DNA of 21,474 nucleotides, taken from positions 1 to 21,474 of the forward strand of contig CALERM010000066.1 in the NCBI GenBank assembly GCA_937907715.1, read 5' to 3'. A program made the position numbers and the translations under genes. Shown piece by piece: positions 1 to 6,936 of this stretch. This DNA is from an uncultured Clostridia bacterium (GTDB lineage Bacteria; Bacillota; Clostridia; Oscillospirales; Oscillospiraceae). A model generated the notes under the pieces. The model was not told where the DNA came from and made no database searches. It saw only the letters and a program-made list of their open reading frames with translations. The stretch's first letter is position 1; every line of letters starts with the position of its first letter.

Positions 1-30
1 AAATCGAATATTAAGTTTACATAATTTAAA

Positions 31-58
31 GGATGGAGCAAGCGCTCCATCCTTTTTT
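31..58 (+). terminator. Intrinsic terminator hairpin with a T run on the + strand
   Basis: A perfect 9-bp inverted repeat (GGATGGAGC, tetraloop AAGC, GCTCCATCC) is followed on the + strand by six T residues. That polarity would end a + strand transcript entering from the left. The hairpin also lies immediately after the stop codon of the minus-strand sensor gene. Its A-rich other flank (TTTAAATT on the minus strand) could let it work weakly in that direction too, so it may be a shared bidirectional terminator. No other terminator for the sensor operon is visible inside the window. Confidence 0.8.
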
Positions 59-62
59 CTGT

Positions 63-3000
63 TCAGTCGGTTCTGGTGTGATAGACAAAGGCGTTCGGAA
101 GCAGGCGTCCATCAGTATGGCGCGAGTTGGAGCAGCGCGTGACGCATTGCCCGTCGTACCATAAAACCGCGCTCGACCCGCCTGCCAGATTCACTGCCTG
201 CTGCGCGCCGTGGCGCAGGAGAAGCTGCGCGCACTCAGAAAGCGCTGCGCCGTAAATGCCCTCTGTCAGATTGTGCCCCTCGATGACAAGCAGCAGCATT
301 TCCTGCCGGTCTGATTGCCCGAGGCACGCGCGGGGGCGCTGCTCGGTCCAGCTGCCAAGGTCTTGCACCGCGCCGTCCACAATCAGCGCCGGCTGCGTCT
401 CGACCGCGTCGCGGCAGGTTTTCCCGACCGGGTCCGTCGTCTTGACAATCGACAGCACATTGTCGTCCGCAATTTCCGCGCGGCAGTAGCCGTATTCCGC
501 AGGACCATCGAGATGTTCCCCGTAGCCAGTTCCGCCGGACATCGCATAGCCAGCGGTCAGTGCACCCTCGCCTTCGTCAGTTTCCGGAACACTGCTTGCG
601 CTCATGGCAAGGATTCCGCCGGATTCCTCGGCAATCTCCCCGACCGTCTGCCCGATGGTTCCGAGCTGTGCCGCGTTTTCAAGGCTCAGCCTTGATGGAA
701 CCTTCGCGACGGCAAGAACGCCGCGGTAGCCCTCCCCTTCCGCGCGCACCAGAAGAATCTTCTCGCGGTAGTTGATCGCGAGCACCTGCTCGCCGAAGAT
801 CGTTTTGATCGTCGTACCGGATTGCTCCAAGCCCGATTCATTGATGTCGATGCCAGCCCAGCCGTTTGATAATGTCTCCGGGTGTTCGTCCAGATACGCC
901 TGCATGGAATCCCGGTCCACTTCCCAGAACATCTCATAAAAATCATCGCTGCTGATTCCCTGCTTCGCCTGCGACGCGCCCGGCAGCTCGCCTGCCACAT
1001 CGTTCGTCAGCGGCACGAACACAGCCTTCGACTGCTCGCCGAACTGCCAGTTCTCAAAGAGGTTCCAGGTCTTTGTGCCGTCGGAGTAGACAAGGTCCTT
1101 GATTGTATCGCCGGTCATCGTCACCTCATGCGCAGGCGACCATCCTTGTCCGGCAGGAAGCGTGGGTGCAAAGCGCACGCGCCCGGTGGCGTTCAGATAG
1201 TAGGAATACGGCGTATCTCCGCCCTGCATGTCGTTATATCCGGTTAACATAACTAAAATATCACCAGGGGTCTGATAGACGCTGACAAGATTGCCGTAGC
1301 TGCCCTGAATGTTCGTCGTGCCGGTCGCCGTGCCGAGATCGAGCGCCAGCCGGATTTCACTGCGCTGCAGATCGTAGACGAACAGCCCGAAGTAGCCGTG
1401 GAAGACGACGATATTGTCGTCTGCATAGTCGGTCATCACGCCCACGCCGACGGGCGTGTTTTCCGCAAGAAGCGGCTCCTGCCGCATGCCGCAGAGCGTG
1501 CCCTTGTTGCGGGAGTAATAAAGCCGCTGCATGGTTTCGCCGCCTTCTTCGATCGTCAGCGCCAGAATCCGCTCGTCCGGAAGCGAGAGCTTCCACGTCT
1601 GGCTTTCGCCCGGCGCGCTTCCGGTCAGGACAAAGTAGTCTGCGAACGCGCCGTAGTAATTGGGATAGTTTCCGACCATGCCGTTCTCATAGGAATCCGC
1701 GCCGGAGAACGACCGGATTTCATCCTCCGTCAGGTTTTCCGAATCCCATTGGGCGGTGCTGAATTTGTCGAAAACCGCCTGCCGGATGGTCTGGATCTCT
1801 TCCTCCGAGAGCGCCGGTTCCGCTGTCTCTTCCGCCGCTGCATCCGCAAAGTTTCCTGCCAGCGTCATCGTGGCAAGCCCGTCTTCGCCAGTAGTCGGAA
1901 TGTCCGTAAAGACTGCTACAGCTCCCTTCTGCCCGAGCGCCAGGCGGACGGAGGTAATTTCCGCGTCTCCGTAGGTTCCGATCTGAAACGTCTCTCCGGG
2001 CGAGGCGGACAGCGAGGTGCTGTCACTCCCATCTGCAAAGCAGAGCGTCACGCCGGTAAAGTTTACACTTGTCATATCGGCAGCGCCCGTCTCGCGCATG
2101 CGCCGGTCGGCGATGCCGAAGACGATGGTCTGCCCCGCCATCTGGGTCTGGAACACGCCGTAGCCTGCGTCGTCGTCCACGCGCCCGGTTTCCATCTGCG
2201 TGATTTGAATCTCGCCGTCCACCTTCTGCGCCAGCATTAAAATCGCGTCCAGACTGGCATCCTCGTTCGTCCCTGTTGCCGTGACGATGGTCCCAAGCCT
2301 GCACGGGCTATAATTGCAGACCTTCACTGTACGCGGCGCGGCGTAACGCAGAATTGCTGTATGTACCTCCTCGTTCGGCAGATTCACGAGCGTATACTTC
2401 CAGTTGCCGTCTTTGTTTTTGATCACCAGCTGCCCGTCCAGCATACCGTACTGCCGCCCGACGGCGGGGTAGTTCGCCTGATCGTCTTCGCTCGGAGCTT
2501 CGCTGTAGCCGACTTGCGTTTTGATCGTACCAAGGACCTCGACACGTTCACTGTCGCTTTCCCCGACGGTGTCCATGTCCAGCTGATAGAGAACGCCGTC
2601 CACCTGAATCATAGCAGGCTTATCACCGCCCGATGTCTCCGGCTCCTGCTCTGCAGCACTGTTCGTAAACGTGCACGCCGCAAGCAGCAGCACCGCGCCG
2701 ACCACCAGAGACAGCGTAGCCGCCGTCATCCGCGGCTTTTTCACAATCAGCCGGATGCGCGCGCGAAGCGAGCGCTTGCCGGACGACATCGTCGTCGCGC
2801 AGAGCGTATGCTGCAGGACGCTGCTTTTGCCGGAAATCTGGTCGAGAAGCGTCCGTCCATAGGCGATGCGCGCGCCGTCGTCCATGTCTTTGAGTGCGGC
2901 AGCGTCGCAAGCCAGCTCGCAGTCGAGCTTCGACAGCTTCGCCGCCAGCCAGACAAACGGATCAAACCAGTACGCTGCCAGCAGCAGAAGCCGCAGCGCG

Positions 3001-3701
3001 CACCAGAGCTGATCGCGCCTTTTGTAGTGCGTCAGCTCGTGCAGCAGCACATACCGGTTCGGCGCACCGTCTTCCATAAGCGCCTGCGGCGGCAGGTAAA
3101 TTGCCGGACGGAACAGCCCAAACAGGCACGCCGAGCGCAGCGCCTGCGTCCGATAAACCGGAACCGGGCAGTCCGGCACATCCAGCCGCACTCGATTTTG
3201 CCGCAGCCTTGCCGAAAGCGCCAGATTCTGCGCCAGAAGAAATGCCAGCGCCAGCGCGCTTCCCGCGCCCCAGAGCAAATAGCAGACATACAGAACGGAG
3301 GGACGCGACTGCGCAGGCTCCGTATCCTGCTTCGCCACTTGCTGCGTTTGCTGCGCCTGCGTTGTATCGGGCAAGTCTGCCTCCGCGCGCGGCGTTTCGT
3401 CCGATGCCGCAGATGCTGCCGCAGGCTGCGCAGCAGGCTCTGCCGCCGGTGTTTGCGTCCGCTGCACCGGAGCCGGCGTCTGTTCCAGCGCCTGCTCAAC
3501 TGCCTGCTCCGGCACGTAGTTCATCACGCTTGCCCGACTTTCGCCGATGGAAACCGGAACGAGCAGCCGCACCGCAACCAGCAGCCACAGCCCGTATTGC
3601 AGCTGCGGACTGATTTTTCCGCGCAGTACCAGCCGCATTCCGGAAAGCGCCAGAATGAGAGCTGACGAGGAAACAAGAACCTCCAGAAGCTGCCGGCTCA
3701 T
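63..3701 (-). CDS. BlaR1-like M56 metalloprotease sensor fused to a C-terminal phosphodiester glycosidase (NAGPA-like) domain
   Basis: 1212 residues. The N-terminal part is a BlaR1/MecR1-type membrane protease: hydrophobic segments at about 7-26, 33-52, 136-160 and 326-343, the zinc motif HELTH at 221-225, and a likely third ligand at E262 in CELACD. A long Ala/Pro/Gln-rich loop (about 65-135) separates segments 2 and 3. Residues from about 350 onward should lie outside the cell. This ectodomain has no penicillin-binding SxxK domain. It has an uncharacterised beta-rich middle part containing GYFGLFVYDL (typical of clostridial BlaR1-like ectodomains), then about residues 913-1212 resembling phosphodiester glycosidases (NAGPA family, which release N-acetylglucosamine from phosphodiester linkages). 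NLAGGSS at 1171-1177 stands where the family usually has NLDGGSS, so catalysis is uncertain. The ATG overlaps the stop of the BlaI-like repressor gene by 4 nt (ATGA), with an SD-like GGAGG just upstream. By analogy with BlaR1, ligand binding outside would trigger cleavage of the repressor inside. The ligand is unknown. Confidence 0.85.
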   Translation of the reverse strand: MSRQLLEVLVSSSALILALSGMRLVLRGKISPQLQYGLWLLVAVRLLVPVSIGESRASVMNYVPEQAVEQALEQTPAPVQRTQTPAAEPAAQPAAASAASDETPRAEADLPDTTQAQQTQQVAKQDTEPAQSRPSVLYVCYLLWGAGSALALAFLLAQNLALSARLRQNRVRLDVPDCPVPVYRTQALRSACLFGLFRPAIYLPPQALMEDGAPNRYVLLHELTHYKRRDQLWCALRLLLLAAYWFDPFVWLAAKLSKLDCELACDAAALKDMDDGARIAYGRTLLDQISGKSSVLQHTLCATTMSSGKRSLRARIRLIVKKPRMTAATLSLVVGAVLLLAACTFTNSAAEQEPETSGGDKPAMIQVDGVLYQLDMDTVGESDSERVEVLGTIKTQVGYSEAPSEDDQANYPAVGRQYGMLDGQLVIKNKDGNWKYTLVNLPNEEVHTAILRYAAPRTVKVCNYSPCRLGTIVTATGTNEDASLDAILMLAQKVDGEIQITQMETGRVDDDAGYGVFQTQMAGQTIVFGIADRRMRETGAADMTSVNFTGVTLCFADGSDSTSLSASPGETFQIGTYGDAEITSVRLALGQKGAVAVFTDIPTTGEDGLATMTLAGNFADAAAEETAEPALSEEEIQTIRQAVFDKFSTAQWDSENLTEDEIRSFSGADSYENGMVGNYPNYYGAFADYFVLTGSAPGESQTWKLSLPDERILALTIEEGGETMQRLYYSRNKGTLCGMRQEPLLAENTPVGVGVMTDYADDNIVVFHGYFGLFVYDLQRSEIRLALDLGTATGTTNIQGSYGNLVSVYQTPGDILVMLTGYNDMQGGDTPYSYYLNATGRVRFAPTLPAGQGWSPAHEVTMTGDTIKDLVYSDGTKTWNLFENWQFGEQSKAVFVPLTNDVAGELPGASQAKQGISSDDFYEMFWEVDRDSMQAYLDEHPETLSNGWAGIDINESGLEQSGTTIKTIFGEQVLAINYREKILLVRAEGEGYRGVLAVAKVPSRLSLENAAQLGTIGQTVGEIAEESGGILAMSASSVPETDEGEGALTAGYAMSGGTGYGEHLDGPAEYGYCRAEIADDNVLSIVKTTDPVGKTCRDAVETQPALIVDGAVQDLGSWTEQRPRACLGQSDRQEMLLLVIEGHNLTEGIYGAALSECAQLLLRHGAQQAVNLAGGSSAVLWYDGQCVTRCSNSRHTDGRLLPNAFVYHTRTD

Positions 3702-4069
3702 AAGCTGTCCTCCGCCTGCCGGAGCATGTCGTAAAGCTCATCCAGATCGTCCTTGGAGAGCTTTGCGTTGTCAATAAAATTGCTCATCAGCAGCCCGAAA
3801 TTCCCGCCGAAGGCGCGCGAAAGAAGCTGCTGGGTTTCCGAAAACGCAGCGTCCTCTTTCTGAATGCCCGGGTAATACAGCCGCGGGCGCTCGCCCTCGA
3901 AGCGCAGTACGCCTTTGTCGGTCATGCGAGAGACGAGCGTCTTGATCGTGCTTGCCGACCAGTCGGTCGAGCGCTGCAAATTGGAGACGAGCTGCATCAG
4001 TGTCTGCGGCGCGTGCCCCCAGAGCGTCTGCAAAACCCGCCATTCGCTGGGATTGAGCTTGTAATCCAT
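3698..4069 (-). CDS. BlaI/MecI/CopY family transcriptional repressor
   Basis: 123 residues, the usual size for BlaI/MecI (about 120-130). The N-terminal half is a winged helix: LNPSEWRVLQTLW is the family's opening signature, and TIKTLVSRMTDKGVLR is the recognition helix and wing. The C-terminal half (about 75-123) is the helical dimerisation region, where the partner protease cuts family members. I chose the ATG at 4069 because GGGAGG lies about 8 nt upstream; a longer reading frame to 4126 has no ribosome site and would overlap the lipoprotein gene. The gene is translationally coupled to the sensor gene. Its expected targets are the three TACANNTGTA-like sites at 6252-6330, so it should repress its own operon. 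The specific inducer cannot be read from the sequence, and I avoid the name blaI because no beta-lactamase is present. Confidence 0.92.
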   Translation of the reverse strand: MDYKLNPSEWRVLQTLWGHAPQTLMQLVSNLQRSTDWSASTIKTLVSRMTDKGVLRFEGERPRLYYPGIQKEDAAFSETQQLLSRAFGGNFGLLMSNFIDNAKLSKDDLDELYDMLRQAEDSL

Positions 4070-4116
4070 CGTGTATTCCTCCCATGTATGTATCGATGTC
4101 CGTCCGTGTCTGAAAA

Positions 4117-6240
4117 TCAGCCCCACTGCTCGGTCAGATACAGCTGCACGCGCTGATCGATGCGCGCCGCCGCTTCCTCAACCGTCCTTGCGCCCGCAAA
4201 CAGGTAGCTTGTTTCGTCTGCCAGAATGTCGGAAATCGCTTCCTCATAATATGCCGCGCAGTGGATGTTTTCCTGCATTTGCGCAAGCTTTCGGATGTTT
4301 TTTTCGGATGCACCGTTTGCAAGCGCCTCTTGAAGCGACGCTTCAAATCCGCTTTGCAGCGGAAGCCAGCCGCCTCTTGTCGTGTAAAAGTCGGATGAAA
4401 ACAGCATGCGCATAAACGCCCACGCGCCGTCCTTCTCCTGCGCCGCTGCGGGAATTGCCATCGGCAGATTGCAGTAAAAGCTTCCGCCCGCTGCATCCGG
4501 GTAGCCCGGATAGATAAGCTCCCCGTCAAAAAGCTCGTCCGTTTCGGAAAACTGCTCCGGCGAGAGAAGCATCATCTGCGCGAACAGGATTTCTCCCTTT
4601 TGAAGCGCTTCCAGCTCGTTTTCAGCCGTGTACGGTATCTGCGTATGCGGCTGCACATTATTTAAGAATGTGAAAAACGCAATTGCTTCTGCAGAATCGA
4701 AATGAGATTCCACATTCTCATAGTCTACAAATGTAGCCATCATATAGAGCGGTAAGGTGACAACCAGAGACTCCCCGGTTTCTCCGTAAAATGCAGACAG
4801 AAGGGTTTTGCTGCTTGCAAGCTCCTCGTTGACCGCCGCATATGTCCAATCTGACCGGCTTCCGGCAATATCCCGCATCCCTGCCGTCGTCACAATCGAA
4901 TAGCTCTGCGGTATTTGATACAGATTATGGTCTGCGCTTTCCAGTGCTTTCAGCAGGTTCTGCGTAAAATCAGATCTGGCACAGGAATCGTCTGCGTCCA
5001 TCCATGCATACAGATTTTCGAGCAAGCCTCTTTTTGCATATTGCTCAAACGGAAGCCCATTGACAAACAGCAGGTCCGGCGCATTTCCCTGCATCAGGTC
5101 GAGCTGCAGCTGCTGCAGCGCCTGATCGCCGTAAAGTTCCGCATAATCTGTATATTCGACCGTGTATTCCGGTCTCATCGCCTTAAAATCGGCAATCGCG
5201 GACGAGAGCACCATCGGGCGGCTGAGCCCCGCAAGTTTCAGAACCCGTTCGCTTCCCGGTTCTGCCGCTTCCTCAGATGGTTCCAGCCGGAACAGCCGGT
5301 CCTGCAGCTCTCCGCTTTTCCACGCCGCGCCCAGAAACGCGCCGTTTCCGAGGCTTGCAAACGCACTGATGTTATTGGAAACCAGACCGTAGGTATCGAA
5401 GGAAAGAAGCTGCACGGCAGACGCTTCGTCGATGTTCCACCCGAACAGCTCCGCTTGCCCGAGCACCAGACAGTCGTAGCCCGAATTTGTGCCGGGCAGG
5501 AGCTTACCGCTGTGAAACAGCAGCGGAAGCGTTCCGGCTTTTGTAAGCGCTTCACCGCCGTGGTCCAATTCGTACAGATTGCCTGTGTCTTCGCAGTAGG
5601 CGACGATGGTTTCGTCCTTTTTGCAAAGCAGCGTCGTAATTTCCGTTTCCGCGTTCGCTGCGTGCAGGACCTTTCCGTCCGGCAGGCTGCACGTATAAAG
5701 CGTCTTGCCGTCGGTCAGATAGGCAGTATTTCCGGCAGCAATCAAGTTTTCAAGCTCATTTCCGGCTCCTGCCCAGTCAAGCGTTTCCTGCGCCTGCAGC
5801 GTGTGCAGAAACCATGCGGCGCTTTCGTCCTCAGCGTCGACCCGTTCGAGATAATATACCTCGCCCGCCGACACGTCCAGCGCCGTAATATAGCCGCCTG
5901 CGGAAAGGGAAAGCTTGTATTCCTCCGACGTCCCATCCGGATTGTACCGTATCAGCCAGTTCGACTCGATCTCGTTCTGAAAATTCCGTCCCCAGAGATA
6001 CACCGTGCCGCCATCTGCCGCGGCTGCGGAAACAATGGACAGCTTGTCGGATGTAAAAAAGCCAGTGCTGTACCGCCCGGATGCAACCGTCAGCGCAATT
6101 GCCGGCACATTTGCTGCCTCAAGCTCCGTCTCTGCGCCTGATCGCATCTGCCCGGATCGCCTCGGCTGTTTCGAGCATGCACCCAAAAACATGACGCAAA
6201 GCGCCAGAAACAGTGCGCAAATCCGCAGTCTCCTCTTCAT
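4117..6240 (-). CDS. Lipoprotein with an N-terminal propeller-like region and a C-terminal ABC-type solute-binding domain
   Basis: 707 residues. It begins with a lipoprotein signal peptide (MKRRLR, hydrophobic core, lipobox LGAC with Cys22), so it should be anchored on the outer face of the membrane. Residues about 45-325 consist of repeating short beta motifs of the kind IVSAAAADGGTVYLW and NTAYLTDGKTLYTC, which suggests a beta-propeller-like fold. From about 333 the protein resembles family 1 extracellular solute-binding proteins: a VLKLAGLSRPMVLSSAIADF opening, then NAPDLLFVNGLPFEQYAKRG. No permease or ATPase gene is nearby, so it may serve as a sensor accessory rather than a transporter component. 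It is the first gene of the operon, 47 nt ahead of the repressor gene, with SD AGGAGG 6 nt before the ATG. The substrate is unknown; sugars or glycan fragments are an inference from the NAGPA-like domain in the same operon. Confidence 0.85.
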   Translation of the reverse strand: MKRRLRICALFLALCVMFLGACSKQPRRSGQMRSGAETELEAANVPAIALTVASGRYSTGFFTSDKLSIVSAAAADGGTVYLWGRNFQNEIESNWLIRYNPDGTSEEYKLSLSAGGYITALDVSAGEVYYLERVDAEDESAAWFLHTLQAQETLDWAGAGNELENLIAAGNTAYLTDGKTLYTCSLPDGKVLHAANAETEITTLLCKKDETIVAYCEDTGNLYELDHGGEALTKAGTLPLLFHSGKLLPGTNSGYDCLVLGQAELFGWNIDEASAVQLLSFDTYGLVSNNISAFASLGNGAFLGAAWKSGELQDRLFRLEPSEEAAEPGSERVLKLAGLSRPMVLSSAIADFKAMRPEYTVEYTDYAELYGDQALQQLQLDLMQGNAPDLLFVNGLPFEQYAKRGLLENLYAWMDADDSCARSDFTQNLLKALESADHNLYQIPQSYSIVTTAGMRDIAGSRSDWTYAAVNEELASSKTLLSAFYGETGESLVVTLPLYMMATFVDYENVESHFDSAEAIAFFTFLNNVQPHTQIPYTAENELEALQKGEILFAQMMLLSPEQFSETDELFDGELIYPGYPDAAGGSFYCNLPMAIPAAAQEKDGAWAFMRMLFSSDFYTTRGGWLPLQSGFEASLQEALANGASEKNIRKLAQMQENIHCAAYYEEAISDILADETSYLFAGARTVEEAAARIDQRVQLYLTEQWG

Positions 6241-6251
6241 AGCCGCCTCCT

Positions 6252-6267
6252 GTCTACAATTGTAACC
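6252..6267. promoter_or_regulatory. BlaI/CopY-type operator, proximal site
   Basis: GTCTACAATTGTAACC contains the perfect palindrome TACAATTGTA, matching the TACANNTGTA box bound by BlaI/MecI/CopY repressors. It lies just downstream of the -10 element of the lipoprotein promoter, over the expected transcription start, and should block initiation when occupied. Confidence 0.78.
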
Positions 6268-6269
6268 TT

Positions 6270-6298
6270 ATGATAGCACAAAAGTCTACGATTGTCAA
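6270..6298 (-). promoter_or_regulatory. SigA-type promoter of the lipoprotein-repressor-sensor operon
   Basis: On the minus strand there is a perfect -35 TTGACA (6293-6298), a 17-bp spacer and a -10 TATCAT (6270-6275). The -35 lies inside the middle operator, and the start region lies in the proximal operator. This is the classic arrangement for steric repression. Confidence 0.85.
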
Positions 6299-6299
6299 C
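6284..6299. promoter_or_regulatory. BlaI/CopY-type operator, middle site
   Basis: GTCTACGATTGTCAAC is an imperfect dyad matching the other two sites. It overlaps the -35 hexamer, and its deviations from the ideal palindrome fall partly where TTGACA must be preserved. It is 32 bp from the proximal site and 31 bp from the distal site. Confidence 0.72.
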
Positions 6300-6314
6300 T
6301 AAATCGAAATAATA

Positions 6315-6330
6315 GTTTACATCTGTAGAC
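6315..6330. promoter_or_regulatory. BlaI/CopY-type operator, distal site
   Basis: GTTTACATCTGTAGAC contains the palindromic half-sites TACA and TGTA around TC, in perfect agreement with TACANNTGTA. It lies upstream of the -35 element, in the 54-nt gap between the promoter and the terminator of the neighbouring operon. Confidence 0.75.
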
Positions 6331-6339
6331 AAGAGGCGT

Positions 6340-6368
6340 AAAAAGCAGCGGGGTCACTTCCCCGCCGC
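6340..6368 (-). terminator. Intrinsic terminator of the cwlD-radA-HD operon
   Basis: On the minus strand a 9-bp stem (GCGGCGGGG with CCCCGCTGC, one G-U pair) closes a 6-nt loop and is followed by TTTTT. The loop contains the stop codon of the HD-hydrolase gene, so the terminator overlaps the coding end. It insulates this operon from the regulated promoter just downstream. Confidence 0.85.
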
Positions 6369-6917
6369 AATTTTATCGTTCGTATCCTTAAGAATTTCTG
6401 CCCGCAGTTCTTTGAGATAGCCGGAAAACTGGACGATGTCGGTGGCATACGTCCGGTTCAGCTCGTATTCGTGCGGCTCCCAGGTGGAAATCGGCGATTC
6501 GTTGTGCTGAATGACCGCCTCCAGCTTGTCAATCGACTTATAGAGCCTTGCTTCCGGCGTTTCGAGCGCGTCCATCTCTGCGTAAAGCGCCGTCATATCC
6601 GATGCATACGGCTCAGGAAGGCTTCCAACCCAGTTTGCCAGAAGCGCCGCTTCGCGTTCCTCATCTGTCTGCGTCTTCTGAAACGTCGGAATGTCTCCCG
6701 TGAAGCACTCGCCCAGATCGTGAATCAGGCACATTTTGATCACCTTGTTCATGTCGAGCGTGGGAAATTCATCCGTCATAAAATACGCCATCAGCGCCAT
6801 ACGCCAGCTGTGACCGGCGACGTTTTCGGGCGCGCCTTTCGTTGTGGTGCAGTGGCGTGTCTCGTCTTTCAGACGCTCTGCCACATGCAGAGCCTCCAGC
6901 AGCTGTCTTGCTTCCAT
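6354..6917 (-). CDS. HD-domain hydrolase, YfbR-like (probable 5'-nucleotidase type)
   Basis: 187 residues, close to E. coli YfbR (about 199), a metal-dependent 5'-deoxynucleotidase. The HD-superfamily metal ligands are visible: H36 in AGHSWR, H66-D67 in CLIHDLGE, and D130 in YKSIDKLEAVIQHNE. The family acts in the cytoplasm on nucleotide phosphates, but substrate specificity cannot be deduced here. I chose the ATG at 6917 because AAGGAG sits 8-9 nt upstream; a longer frame would run into radA. It follows radA by 19 nt and is the last gene of that operon. Confidence 0.82.
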   Translation of the reverse strand: MEARQLLEALHVAERLKDETRHCTTTKGAPENVAGHSWRMALMAYFMTDEFPTLDMNKVIKMCLIHDLGECFTGDIPTFQKTQTDEEREAALLANWVGSLPEPYASDMTALYAEMDALETPEARLYKSIDKLEAVIQHNESPISTWEPHEYELNRTYATDIVQFSGYLKELRAEILKDTNDKIAAGK

Positions 6918-6936
6918 GCTTCGTCTCTCCTTTTTC

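Noticed and set aside
2361..3665. Long + strand open frame (434 codons) opposite the sensor gene
   Set aside because: Its product is an Arg/Gln/His-rich low-complexity shadow with no domain, while the opposite strand carries an M56 protease.
63..6330. A beta-lactam resistance (bla/mec) operon
   Set aside because: There is no beta-lactamase or penicillin-binding protein, and the sensor lacks the penicillin-binding ectodomain; only the regulator family is shared.
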